The position numbers were made by a program, and so were the translations under genes. Under the pieces are notes generated by a model. The model was not told where the DNA came from and did not search any database. It worked only from the letters and a program-made list of their open reading frames with translations. A stretch of DNA of 64,000 bases. It comes from Amphibalanus amphitrite (lineage: Eukaryota; Arthropoda; Thecostraca; Balanomorpha; Balanidae). Location of the stretch: the NCBI RefSeq assembly GCF_019059575.1, contig NW_024881837.1:402501-466500 (forward strand). The letters run 5' to 3'. Of this stretch, positions 43,477-55,871 are shown in pieces. The stretch's first letter is position 1; every line of letters starts with the position of its first letter.

Positions 43477-45026
43477 TTACGCAGACACTTTGTAGAACTC
43501 GACCCATTCCTTGACGACCGAGCCCCTGTGGAGACAAGCGCAATTTGAAAGATAATTACAGAAACAGGTGATAATGTACCAAATTAACAAGTTTTCATCA
43601 ATGTTATTTGTAGCTCTGAAGTTCTATGATAAATATTTTAGTGATATTTCTAACAAATCATATTTCACTGTGCGACCACGTAAAGCCGGCATTGCTGAGC
43701 GAGTCCTTACTTGAATGAGACGGGACCGGATCCGACCCAGAGAACGGAGAAGGAGTTCTTCACGCCGGCTCCCTTCTGTCTGATGGTAGCGCCCTGGAAG
43801 GGACGGCAGGCGGTCGTCAGAAAATCACCGGGACGGCAGCATGAATCCACGTACATACATCAACATTGCTATTTACGGGGTGTTGTCAGAAAACCATCTG
43901 TCATCCAGGAGGGCCACACTGATAAACCTCAGTTCTCAATAATTCTCATGGTTTCTTCCCAACACCCCGGTCTAAAAATGCAATGTAGAATGCTTGCCGA
44001 TATGCTGCCTTTACTAGTTAGACCAGAAACTAGGGTGTTGTCCAGAAAAGGATTGGCAGTGGACGATCATATGTGTGAAGGTTTTTGGGTCAATAACGCG
44101 CATTGCGCAATGTCGCAATGTCGGATTGTATTGAAAATACGCAACGTCGGAGTGTTACAAATGGCTTACTTGTGGTCAGCCATGCGAGAAGTCATGGGAT
44201 TTCGCCATTCTATCGAAGAGCCGTCTCACCTGAGGGCAGCCCACGTTGATTACGGGGTGGCTGGGTGAGCTAAAGCTGCCGCTGCTCGCCTGCAGGATAA
44301 AGCCCTTGAAGGAATCTCCTGAGATCGTCACTGAAAACACGCAAATGGTTAATTAATAGTGGTCGTGGATTGTAGTGACAATCATGGCTACTAATGCTTG
44401 AAGTAGGAAATGTTACCGGCACTTTTTTGCTCACTGAATATTCACCAGATCATGGTTTCCATTTAGTTCTACTTCTAACTTAGATGTAGGTATTATCTTA
44501 CGTAAAAGATTCGAGAAAGCAATTTAGTCCTCGGCTAATTGTAGGTTTTGGTTCTCCAGGCTCGAGAAACCTTCTGAATCATTTTTAAAACCAACATGAT
44601 ATTTTTTTACTTCTCTTTGTGGTCAGGCCAGCTTACGTTCAAAATGTACCTAAGGAGAGAAAACTTTTTTTTTCAATTCAATAAAAACGAATGAGTGAGT
44701 TTTCAGGGAAGGTAGTCTTTCGCAAATAAGTTCAATACTCAATAGACGAGCATTGTAAAGAAAATGCATAGACGTAACTACCTACATCCAGCTAGGACTC
44801 CATGCAATTGATATCCTACAAAGTGCGTACCCTGTTTTCCACCAGGAGCGTCGGTGACCGTCAGCGAATAGGGATTAGCTCCGGTCTGCGGCTCAAAGGG
44901 CTCGTGCTTGGGATACAGGTTCTGGCAGGCGAAGTTCTTGTGCGCGGGATTCACGAATTCATTGTTGCTGAATCCTGCCACGAGGCCCAGGCAGAGAGCC
45001 AACGCTGTCACCAGCAGTTTCATCAT
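43477..45026 (-). CDS. Secreted Reeler-domain protein (142 aa, four coding exons)
   Basis: I assembled this by splice sites: exons 45026-44831, 44330-44230, 43793-43711 and 43525-43477 (minus strand). They join in one frame with GT/AG introns and end at a TAA. The product has a signal peptide (MMKLLVTALALCLGLVAG), then a Reeler domain: early Cys in NFACQNLYPKHEP, PYSLTV, the hallmark GDSFKGFILQA, VGCPQ, and SVLWVGSGPVSFKG near the end. Size and single domain match the arthropod defense-protein/Noduler-like group, implicated in immune responses. Secretion is predicted; an immune role is inferred from the family only. An AG acceptor at 45035 suggests an upstream non-coding exon. Intron 2 holds an inverted repeat. 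Confidence 0.85.
43875..43971. repeat. Short inverted repeat in Reeler intron 2
   Basis: ACGGGGTGTTGTCAGAAAAC at 43875 onward pairs imperfectly with GTTTCTTCCCAACACCCCG ending 43971. A third related GGGTGTTGTCCAGAAAA occurs at 44034-44050. Possibly a tiny MITE. Confidence 0.45.
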
Positions 45027-45039
45027 GTTCGGTTCTGAA

Positions 45040-45584
45040 AGAGAACATGGATGACCGGTGAGGAATGTCAAGATGACATAGACAGCACAGAGCATGCTGT
45101 GCACAGTGTGTGTACAAGGTCCGTGTTCACATGTGAACATGAAGTCATGCATGACTTCACGATACAGTTTTCCTGATAGAGGATAGAGACGACCTCATTC
45201 AGGGATACCGTGTGCTGAACCTTTATTATATCATATATCCGCTGAAAAGATACGAATTTATTTGCTGGTTAATGGATATGCATTCTAGAAGTGGACGATT
45301 TTTACAGAAGCTCAACAATACCCTTATGTGACGACTGGGGATCATAATTTATATATTTTGCTTCAAAAACGTATAAGATTATTTTTCAATTATCCACTTC
45401 AATATAACTCTCGTTTGATTATATCGCTCAATGTGGTTTTTGGGTTGGCCGCACTTATAACCTATCATTTTTTTACGATCCAAGCGTTTCATTATAACTT
45501 CTCCAAGAGCGACCCTGGGCACACCCTGAAAAAACGCTTCAGTTTTTGTGTAGCTGAGATACACCCATGACAATCCCATTTAGC
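45040..45584. other. Upstream region of Reeler gene, no recognised feature
   Basis: No coding support. A 5' UTR exon of the Reeler gene may lie here or further right but cannot be placed. Confidence 0.4.
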
Positions 45585-45965
45585 AATATCTCGGTAACTA
45601 CTGGGCCGATTGCGCTGAAAGTTGGCATGTCGGTAGGCACCCACTAGGCAATGCATATCCATGTGCCAGAGTTGGGGTGTTGCTGCAAGTGCGCACGTGC
45701 AGGGGTCGATTCCAGATCTCGAGAACAGCTTGACCGATTGCGCTCAAATTTGGTACACAGTTAGGGACTGGTTAGTAGGGTGCCGTGCAAAAGTCACTTG
45801 GGACCCATTTTGCACGTGCGCACGTGCAGTGTGCCGCTTCCAGATCTCGAGAACGGCTAGGCCGATTGTGCTCAAATTTGGCACATCGCTAGAGACCGGT
45901 TAGTAGGTTGCCATGCACAAGTCAGTTGGAGGTACCCTCTCGCAATTTCGCACGTGCATGGCCCA
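45585..45965. repeat. 128-bp tandem repeat, three diverged copies
   Basis: The motif ATCTCG-GAAC...GCCGATTG-GCTCAAATTTGG recurs near 45586, 45714 and 45842 with a ~128-bp period and GCGCACGTGCA between copies. Confidence 0.85.
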
Positions 45966-46167
45966 CCCTCTCGCTCGCTCCAAGCGCAAATACGAGCACG
46001 TTTTTGAAAAAAAATCAACTCAACAAATGCATGCATCATGACCTTTTTGGAACAATAATTAAAACTAAAGATGGCCATTTTGATTCTAATGGAAATCGGC
46101 AGCCTAATTGCCTTTACCGCATGTTTGTACGTCTATTCTGTGATTTCATATGATTTTTAAATAGTTA

Positions 46168-48987
46168 TTTATTTATTTTTTATTATTTCGCATATCTTTG
46201 TGGTTTCCAATATACAATTGGCTTGTTACACCACAGCGTCATACAAATACACATACCGGCTGCCATGATATACAGAATAAAATATACATGGACGCAGTGG
46301 CGTGAGTGATGCCTAAAAAAAGCTAAAAAAGACATGTAACGACTAGCTCAATGACAAGGCTAAAAGATGGTGACGCAATGTAATATAAAACACTCTTGTT
46401 TAAAATGATGGTAGGTGTGTGCGTGCTCTAGAGTTTGGTAAGCATCGACTTTTTCACATTTTTCTTGAAGGTAAAGTCACTTCTGCAGACACGCGTTTTT
46501 TCGTCGAGAGCGTTCCACGTGTTCAGCGACCGGATGGGTGCGGCCAAGCGAGTTCGCTCCAGACGGGCCCGCGGTACATGAAGGAGACCAGCAGCGGTCG
46601 CTCTCGTACTACGCTCTGATATGTCCGCGCGATACGTGGCTAGTGCTTTTAGGTGAAACGGTGCATTCTCCTGATACAGCAGTGAGTGCACGAGGACACA
46701 GTCTCTATAGTCGATCATGTTTTCGAAGGTAAGCCAGCCGAGCTCCTGTCTTGTCTTAGAGATACGATCAAACTTACGTTTCCGTGTGACAATGCGAGTT
46801 GCATAGTTCACCACCTTTTCCATGCGAAGGCGATCCTGCTTTGCAGGTGGCGCCCAGGCCGGCAGACAATACGTCACATGTGGAAAGACCAGGGCACGAA
46901 TGAGGTGTACTAGGGTAGTTCTTGGCAGCGTGTCTCGGATCTTACTGATGGTGATGAGATTGCTGTAGCAGCGCTGCACCACTCTGCTCGTCTGTTGACG
47001 CATGGTAAGCTCTCGGTCCAGAACCACACCTAAGATTTTGACACACTGGGCTGGTGCTATCTGTATGCCGTCAAAGTTGATCATGAATCCATCAGTCTTT
47101 TTGATGGCTGCTGCTGTTCCAAAGACGATGAGCTCGGTCTTTGTGGGATTAACTTTAAGCCCGTTTAAAGTGAACCAGGCAGAGACAGTGGCTAGATCGG
47201 TTTCCGCCCTGAGACGCAGCTCAGTGAGACCTGCCGGGGTTGGCGCGGCGCAGTGCAGTATCTGGGAGTCGTCAGCGTAGGTTATGAGTGACGCGTGATG
47301 TGACAAGTGACACGACAGGTCATTTGTGAACACACTGAACATGATGGGGCCGATCGTACTGCCCTGGACCACTCCATACGGCACCGGGAGGCTGCCGCCG
47401 CCCTCTATGGCCTGCGTCCGGTCGCTGAAGAAGTCCGAGAACCAGTGTGTAGATATTCCGTACCACTGGAGCTTGATGAACAGTGCGTCACGATCAACAC
47501 AGTCGAAGGCCTTGGATAGGTCACAAGATGACAGACACGTCACGAGTCCATCATCGCTATTCGCCGCGATCCTACTGACGAGATCGATAGACGCGCCCTC
47601 TGTCGAGTGATTGGGCCTGTACGCGTACTGCGACGGTGACAGGATATGGTTGTCGGTCAGATACGTGATAAGCTGAGTGCTAACTAGTTTTTCCGCGAGC
47701 TTTGACACCACACTCAGAATGCTGATAGGCCTAAAGTTACATGGTTGCGACGTTTCACCCGCCTTATGAATAGGAATCACTTTTGCATGTTTCCACACTT
47801 TCGGAACTTTACCAGTGACAAAAGACCGATTTATCACTCGGAGCACATGGGGGCCGATCACCGGGAAACACCGCTCGATTAGCTGCAGCGACACCTCGTC
47901 ACTTCCGACCGCCCGGGAGCCACTCATGCGCCTCATAGCAGAACTGAGCTCCGGCAGCGTGGCAGGCCGGACGGTGAAGGACGAACTGCATACGATGGGC
48001 GGGCGCGGCGAGAGCCGCTGGGCCGGCCGGCTCGCCAGCTCGTCAGCGATGCGGCGCCCCACGTCAGCGAAGTAGGCGTTGAAACGGTTTGCAGTGTCAG
48101 GGTCTGTCGCTGCCGCCGGACCCGCCCTCTGACGGGGGCCGAGCGCGTGCTTACGGAGTTGGCTCCACATCTCCTTCGTGGAGGATGGCGCGGAGAAGAA
48201 GTCAGCACGGGCACTTGCGATTTTTCTCTTGAATTCTCGCTTAAGAGCTGAGTACTCTTCTTCGCTGGCCGCTGTGCGCTGCGCATCCCTCTTGCGCCTT
48301 GCTATGTCCCTTCTAGTTTGCAGGTCCCGAAGCTCGTCACTCATAGTCAGCCATGGACGGTCCGGGTGACGCAGTTTTACTCGTTTGAGTGGGCAGTGCT
48401 TGTCCACCGCCGTGTTCCATATGGTCAGGAAGGCGTCATAGACGTCGTCTATCGATGTCGATTCTTCCCGGTAGAGGGGGGACCAGTCGGCCTGTAGAAG
48501 ATCCAGGCAGAGCTGGTCATAATTGACCTGGCGCATGGAGCGCGTGACGATCCAGCGGGGCTTATTCTTCTGACGTGCCAGCCGAGTCTTCACGGTTACC
48601 AGGTCGTGGTCGCTGACGTGGGTCTTGACGACGGTCGGTTCATGTCCGGCTGCTGCTTGATTGGTAAGGACGTGGTCGATAAGAGAGGGGGTCACCCCCG
48701 GGTGGGTCGGGTCTCGAATAAGCTGGACGAAGCCGAGCTCGTCGATCATGCTGGAGTAGAGGGTGACCTGGGGCTTGTCAGGCCGAGTCAAGTCCAGATT
48801 TACGTCTCCCAGCAGGTAGATGGGCTTCCCTGTGGCGGACACTTCCAGTAGCTGTTGCCGGAGATCATCGATGTCGGAGGCAGCCGGGCCGTCGGGCGGG
48901 CGGTAGGCCACGCCCAGAACAGCCGCGCGACCGCCCGGCGCCGACACGGCCAGCCACAGCGTCTCCAGCCGGCCTTCCCCTGTCGCC
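46168..48987 (-). mobile_element. 5'-truncated Jockey/CR1-type LINE
   Basis: The element is cut at 48987 inside its endonuclease; its 3' UTR runs to an AATAAATAAATAA tail near 46169-46190. A 6-bp direct repeat AGTTAT (46163-46168 and 48988-48993) may be the target duplication. 5' truncation is normal for LINE insertions. Confidence 0.8.
46428..48985 (-). CDS. LINE ORF2 (truncated endonuclease + reverse transcriptase)
   Basis: The minus-strand frame is open from the truncation point to a stop at 46428, about 850 codons without a break. It holds the C-terminal two thirds of an APE-type endonuclease (LLGDVNLDL, SLIDHVLTN, VSDHDLV), the linker, then a reverse transcriptase with the motifs FRPISILSVVSKLAEK, CDLSKAFDCVDRD, GVVQGSTIGPIMFSVF and the catalytic TYADDSQI. 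The C-terminal region (LGVVLDRELTM, HVTYCLPAWAP, LGWLTF) is typical of Jockey/CR1-group elements. There is no start codon of its own at the truncation; the first Met is at 48947. The endonuclease is not complete, so this copy could not retrotranspose alone. The unbroken frame implies a recent insertion. Confidence 0.88.
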
Positions 48988-48993
48988 AGTTAT

Positions 48994-50880
48994 ATGCCAT
49001 ATTTGGTCGAAAACTCAAATCATGACGTCACTAAAAACTTGATATGTAAAAGAATGTTCTACCAATCTTTTCTAAAATTTTGTCATAATAAATTTCAATT
49101 AGCCACAGGGATTGTCATCTTCGCTGACGGGTCTCGGCTCCTCGCGGCTCTCGGCTCGGCGCGACTGCGAGTCTCGGCGCTGCTCGACAGGAAGTAAGCG
49201 GCTTGCCGTCGGCTCAGCAGGGTGTGCGGGCCGATGACCCTGATCTGTGGTCGGCCTCGCCTGGCACAGGCGGTCACCGTTAGAGGCAGGCAGAGGCCGC
49301 GCGCGAGCTCCACAGCGCGCCTCAGACTCCCTCTCTCCCTCCCTCCCTCTCTCCCCCAGCGATCACCCAGGTAACTGAGGGCCTTCCATTATACAGGAAT
49401 ATGCTGTGATGTGAAACAAATATCAAATATACGTTGAAGCCAACAACTTTCATGAGATTATCATCGAGAAAAGGGTATAACCGATGAAAATAAAAATGGC
49501 AATAACACCGGCATTTAACAATCGCGCTCAATCATGTGACATTTAATAATCATGGAGCGAGCATGCAACAACGGTTTCTTATAATTTCAATACAGAATCA
49601 ACATTTGTATGTTTTTATAAAACAAGACGGAATAAGATAATAAGGAGGAAAGAGATGTGTCTGAAAATGATTATCCAGCTTGTGACAAGAACTCTGGTGC
49701 ACAATAGTTTTCCAGACAACTATAGCCAACAGCCATCCATAATAAGATAATAAGGTAATAAAGGAACTGCACTTTACATCACCCGCTACGCTAGCCATAC
49801 CGTTCAGTGATCAAGCGACTGACGCCCGTTTTTACGAGGATTCCAGCAGCGGGTCAAGGTCAACATGCTGATGACGAAGGGATAAGACCAGACAAAATGA
49901 CGAGTTAATCGAACATTTGGCGGGAGCTGTGAGTCATAAATTCTATGGAGCATTTAAGGTGGATGACAGCGTAGGTAAAAATGTTAAGCTTTTTTAGACA
50001 GCAGTGCCATATGCTATATTTTGGTGGGTAATAATACTTTTTGATGTTGATTTAAAAATCAATCAATCAAAATCAATAAAAATCAATGAAAAATCAATGG
50101 TGTTAATTTAGACATACCATGAGCTGTATTCGCCGTAAAACAGCGTATAGTTACTTATCGCCATGGAAAGAAAAATAGGTAGGTATGCAACTGGGAGCTG
50201 GTTAATTCGCAATGGGATTATTTTTAAACGAAAAATACTTATTAAAAATGTAGCAAGAGACAGATCAGCAACAGTGAACAATTTGCAACCACCAAAAATG
50301 TCCGCAGGTCACGTATCTATCCCGGCGAAGCGCGAGGTCAGTTGGGGCCGCGTCGCGGAGGCACCTTTCACCCGGGGCCGGGCTGGCCGGCGCTCGGCGG
50401 CACTACTCACCTGGGGGTGTCTGGAAGGCGACTGAGCAGCCGCAGCCAGCCACAGCCACTCGTTACATCGGCCGCCTCCTCTCAAGGTGACATTGGCGGC
50501 TCTTCTGCGGCCCAAAGGCGCCCGCCAGGTGCAGCTCGCCACATACAAGGTCTTCCCGGATCTCACTCGGTCGGGGTAGAACGAGGATCCGACACTCCGC
50601 ACATCATCACGCCCGCCCAAAGACACATCAACGGCAAAACAAGACGTCGCATCACACTGCTCTGGCCGTTCTGGGAACCTGTAACGGTGATTATATGACC
50701 GTCCAGTCGGGTAAGGTTTACTGGATGAGGGCCCGTTGGTGTCCAGTGGATTTATTGGTGTGGTGCATGACCATTGACCACTGCAGTGAAATGAAGGATC
50801 CTGTACGGACGGCCCAGTTCAAACCACGATTGGAGCACGGTTCGCTTGCCTTTTCATCGTCTGGTGGCATAAATCGGATA
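48994..50880. other. Non-coding, no recognised feature
   Basis: Includes a CT-rich low-complexity tract (49326-49358), an AATCAATC tract (50050-50100) and a GC-rich segment (50320-50600) with no domain-bearing frame. Confidence 0.5.
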
Positions 50881-50959
50881 ACTTTGGAATAGACAGCGAC
50901 AACTGTGACGTCGACCCTGTGACGTCACAGGTCAAATATCAAGGTCATCGATATCCTAT

Positions 50960-51104
50960 ATTGTGCATCTCGATGAACTTTTTCGAATGCCGTTTGAATT
51001 TTTCCGATCCGGCCATTGGTTCCGGAGATACGACGGGGGCCCCTTGGCATCCCCCCCCCCCCCAACAGGACGCGGAACCTGTCAGACCTTCAACGGGGCG
51101 CGGG
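50960..51104. mobile_element. TTAA element D, right end only
   Basis: GGGGCGCGGG followed by TTAA (51105-51108), with a poly-C tract at 51048-51063 inside it. No matching left end was found upstream, so it is likely truncated; the left limit given is arbitrary. Confidence 0.5.
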
Positions 51105-51273
51105 TTAACGTGAGGCTTGTTTTGATCTGTGCTGATATGCGTTCTCTGGAAGCACAAGCGTGCATCTCAGCGTGGAAAGACTGGTTAGTAGGAAATGGGA
51201 CTTCCCTGATTGCAAGCTGCGCTTGAGCGAATGTCCCACAATCTTGCAGGGAAGCAGAAAGATTAGAGGTTAA

Positions 51274-51843
51274 CCCTCGCCCAGCGATGGGGGTTGATGC
51301 AACTCCCCCTACGGTTTTTCGTAAATAACGTAAAAACAGCGGCGCGTAGCGCCGCCAAATTTGGCATACCCTCTGAGGCAACATTTTCGCACCTTTCCTG
51401 AAAATTTAAAGTCCCAGCCTTTTCAGGTCAGGTCACCAGGTCACAAAAACCGGTACAAGGTCAGGGCCATGGGGAAAATTGACCTAGCTTAGCGGCAACT
51501 GAATTCCAGAGTTCACTTAAATTGGTAATAAAGTATATTATTCGATGCGCACGGACGTCCTGAGTTCACTGGTGCTTTTATTTTTGCTCTCTCTTTACTA
51601 GGTATAAAGTTATAGGCGAAAAACTTTTGACATGTTTTAGCAACATTTTTGCACTCATACCCCCCCTAAAAAACCTAAATATTGACTTAGAGTCACAAAA
51701 CTTTCACAGGGGCGAGATCTCCTATGGACCCACCTACGCTATAAATTTGGCGTTTCTAAGTGCCATAGGAGCCAATCGCGGGGGGGTCGTACCAATCCCC
51801 CCTCGCCGTCCGTGTTATGGAAAAGGCCCTCGCCTGGCGAGGG
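51274..51843. mobile_element. TTAA-flanked element E, 570 bp
   Basis: TTAA at 51270-51273 and 51844-51847. Inverted ends CCCTCGCCCAGCG and CGCCTGGCGAGGG. The left sub-terminal hairpin GGGGGTTGATGCAACTCCCCC spans 51289-51309; the right-end G/C runs pair less well. No coding frame. Confidence 0.75.
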
Positions 51844-51847
51844 TTAA

Positions 51848-54645
51848 CTCGCATTCTTAATAACAGGAAAGTATAGGTTCTCTCACGATTATTGTACCTA
51901 TTAAATGCTGTGGCATTTACTATACCTACCTACATACTTACAGCACACATACATTTTAGGTCACCTAAGGTCAAGTCAGCAGGTGATCACAATGAAATGT
52001 TCGCTTTAGCTAAACCGTCTAATAGGTTATCAGCTGCTATTAAACTTTCAGCAATTTATTGTGGTGACAAAACGTGCAGTGAAATGGGCTTGCCAGATTT
52101 TCCACATCGTTGAGTGACGGTCACTCACATCTATTTTGTGACCACACCATTACAAGTCAACGCAATAACACAATGCTCCGCCTGCAAAATCCGCAGGCGG
52201 ACGTCTCCGCCGTCTCAGCGCGGCTGACCTCGACCCCCACGTCTATTGCGGTCCTAGAGCCAGCCAGTCGCGCTGCGCTGGGGCGGCGAATCTGCGGTGC
52301 TCAAACACCTACAATTTCTTTCTATTCTCCACCTATGCAGTATGCATGCTTTGATCCGGCAAAAAAAAAATAAGGCAGGTATTTTCTTTTGATGATCTTT
52401 TTGCGCCTCTTCCCGCTTTTCGTTTACTTGGATCAGAAGACGAGAAATTGGGGCGTGAAACGTCTTCCCCATGCGCTTCGGTGTGCTATACTCGTATGTG
52501 CGGTATGTGATCAGCCCTGGCTCTATAGGTATTTTTGTGGAAAATGAGAAACTTTAGCGTATCATGCCAGTTCACATGCCTATATGACATGATTGAAGTG
52601 ATGCTATGCAATAAAGCTGAAATCCGGCAGTTAGTTCTCAGTGCTTCAAGCCTCTTAGTGTTTGGCAAAGATAAGCGTCACGATGCAGACTAAGATAAGG
52701 GATAGGCTCCACCACAGATAACAGTGGTTGTATTTTCCCGTGAAGTACTACTGTTATCTGTGGCTCCACCAACAACAAAGTCAGAATTTGCATAATAAGG
52801 CTCAATGTCATGACAATCACGGTGTTCTGTCGCACACCTAAACAAACAACTTCTCAAAGCAGAAAGTCAACTTTGCAGGGTCACGTTTCAGAATAGACCG
52901 AGAGTGCTCACACGAGTACCTACATTGTTTTCGCAGCTTCTGACATTGCCAAAATATCTCTATTTTGTTGGCTGAAAAATAGAATTAAATAACTTTGATC
53001 AAGATCAGCAAAATTGTGTTCTGAACTGCCCTAGCAAGCGTAAAAAGTGAAATCCGAGTTTTGTTTTTAAATGACTATCTTCCTGGAAAGTATTATGGCC
53101 CGGCAACGCTTCATACCACCAGTGTAGTGTCTCAAATTCGCCAGTGCCTCGGCTGGTGTCTGATAGTTCGTTGAACAGGCCAAACAAAAAATGGTGTGCA
53201 TTTCTCCGCAAATGCAATATACATCAGTAGGTATATATGGTAAGTACCTTTTTGTGAACAGCTGTTCGCTGCGTACTCAGACGTGCTCGCCGTTTGAACA
53301 CCCCACTCGTGGACGGGACTGATCGTTGGCACTCGTCATCAGTTCATCTCTCTCCGCCTTTTGTGTCGTGTGCCAGCAGCAGCCTGCTGAGGCCGGTTCA
53401 GACCGGTTGGAACTTGGAGCAGGCTCACGGCCACCCAATCACATAACCTGGTGTTAGGCAATGCAGCGCTAAAAATTAATTAAACGGTCAAGTGCGGATC
53501 AGACGTCTTTGGATCCTTTTTATCTCCGTGAGTGCCAGTTAATTGGAACTAAATTCGTTGCTCCGATGTGGGACACCGGTCTAATTATATGCGATCATAC
53601 GTATTTAGTTACGTTCGAGAACTGCTAAGTGTAAATGGAAGTATTGGAATCGGGCATAGACTTGAAACAGTCTCATTGCTATTGTCTATGAATACAAGAG
53701 GCCAGATTGTCTTGCGTGCACTCACTTTAGGCAATCAATGAGAAAGCAAACGCGTTGTGACTGGGGTCTATTAACTTCAATCTATATACCTAGTCACATT
53801 CGCTTGTCCTCTCAAGAAAATAATAGAACGCCACATCTTTCGCACCTGCGTCTTTCTGTAAACATTTCTTTTCACTTTTTTCGTCCATTCCTGCAGATAT
53901 TTCGTGACCCAGTGATGCAACCAGCCATTTTTGTGTCAATTACAGGTGCTGACAACCGACATAACAGCAACGATACAGCGTGAAGGCTATTTACATGCGT
54001 GTATACGATATAACCTAACGTTATCCAGCACACAGCACAGGCTTGGGGTAGCTCAGTCATAGACTCAACTATAAAGTAAATAACCAGTTGAGAGACGACC
54101 ACATGATAAGGATGTAAATAATTCGAGCTTGTTGATACGTTTGCAAATGCTCAGGTCTTCCATTCTAGGATTAGGACTAGTGTTCAGGTTTGGTATTCTG
54201 GCACCTCATATTTTACAGGTTGTGCCGTCCTCTCCATAGTCTAAAAATCATTCGATTCTCAGCCTCACTTCTCTTGCTCTGACGCCCATCTATAGACATA
54301 GTATAGATTCGGTGATACATCTATAAACATACTGCATGTTATTTATGATGACCTAAGGCTAGGCTATATCGACTTCAGTTACGCAGAGTCAGCATGGCCT
54401 AGCTGCACAACAATGCTACCCTACAGCAACAGCTCCACACCAAACACTCAGCATGACTCGACAATCTGGATGGCCGGCGTTGAGGTCAACCAACTGGGTG
54501 TCCTGTGGCGACTGTTCACTTTTTACTATTCAGTGCGTCAGAGCTGGTAAGTTATACGGTCAAGTAGATGCGTAGTTGGATAGTAAACATAACTCCGGGG
54601 AAGGAAGCTCGACAACGGGCTTCACGATTGTTTGGAAGTTGGCCC
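51848..54645. other. Non-coding, no recognised feature except a hairpin
   Basis: CCACAGATAACAGT (52712-52725) and its inverse ACTGTTATCTGTGG (52750-52763) form a perfect 14-bp stem. Otherwise nothing is supported. Confidence 0.5.
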
Positions 54646-54647
54646 CA

Positions 54648-54905
54648 CGAGTCACGATTATTAGACAGTGAGTCCTCATGAGTCACGACTGTTTGACAGT
54701 GAGTCCTCACGAGTCACTACTGTTTGACAGTGAGCCCCACGAGTCACTACTGTTTGACAGTGAGTCCTCACGAGTCACGACTGTTTGACAGTGAGTCCTC
54801 ACGAGTCACGACTGTTTGTCAATGAGTCCTCACGAGTCAGGACTGTTTAACAATTAAACCTCACGAGTCACTACTGTTTGTCAGTGTCAGGGAGCCCCAC
54901 GAGTT
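54648..54905. repeat. 31-bp minisatellite, about 8 copies
   Basis: The unit is close to TGAGTCCTCACGAGTCAC plus GACTGTTTGACAG. Copies vary by a few bases, one carrying GAGCCCCAC in place of GAGTCCTCAC. Confidence 0.95.
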
Positions 54906-54909
54906 CACT

Positions 54910-55335
54910 TGTGCTTCTCATGAGGACCCATTCCTGACCTACACGAGCGAATCTGACAAGACACTCGTTACACAGCGTAATTACATAAATTCGACCAAGT
55001 GTATGTATTAGTATTTCGTCGCATACTGAAAAAAACATAAGCTTTACTAAAGTAGTTTCGATTCAAATTTTGAGAACAGCATATAATGAAATAAAGTTTG
55101 AAAAGCTCTTTTGAAAATTGTGGAAGCTTTCTGGGGGTTCATTATGCCCCGCAGTGCCTTTTTTTCTAGATCTGCCATTGCTGCTCTGGCGCTATATTTT
55201 ATTTTTATCGACAGTGAAACCGATAGGCACCTATAAATCTCCAAACCACCTCGTAAAGAAGAGTGGCAAGCGCCTCAACATAGTGATTTGTACTTACAAC
55301 ATTATTTTGCTTGCGATAGATGAAGGCTAATTAAT
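54910..55335. other. Non-coding, no recognised feature
   Basis: Short frames without motifs. Confidence 0.5.
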
Positions 55336-55343
55336 CTATAGTG

Positions 55344-55863
55344 TAGAGCACTTCACGGATAGGCTTTTTAGGATCCGGCCCGGCCCATATCCGGCAAGTC
55401 ATATCCAGATCCGCCCATTATCCGCCTTTCTTTGAATATCAGAATCCGGCCCACCCATGGCCCGTATTGCAGCCAAACTTCCAAAAAATATCCGTAATAA
55501 TCCGTTTCACCAATAACTGGTTTCACCCAAAACTGGACTAACAAATTCAATCTAAGGGACCAGGCAGCCATACATCTCACAGACAATCATGGTTCCAAAA
55601 ACCATGCTTATAAACCTAAAACCACATGAAAATCACCACATTGGTAAACTAGGTATCATCCTGCCGCTTAACACATTAGGTTAATTTTTAACTTCAATGT
55701 TGAATGTTAAAATTTTGATCCGTTTTGATCCAGGTTCAACCTTCAATTCCCAAATCCGGCCCGCCCATATCCGTTCTTTTTTTAACAAATTTAGAATCCA
55801 ATCCTATCCGGTCCGCGGATTTATCCGTGGATAACGGATTTATCCGGCCCATGAAGTGCTCTA
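55344..55863. mobile_element. hAT-like MITE, 520 bp
   Basis: TAGAGCACTTCACGG at the left pairs with CCATGAAGTGCTCTA at the right. A perfect 8-bp duplication CTATAGTG flanks it (55336-55343 and 55864-55871). The interior repeats ATCCGGCCCG and TATCCG blocks near both ends, like sub-terminal binding sites. No transposase. Confidence 0.85.
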
Positions 55864-55871
55864 CTATAGTG

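Noticed and set aside
43711-44268. 185-codon plus-strand frame
   Set aside because: It spans Reeler exons 2 and 3 and their intron on the opposite strand; no motif.
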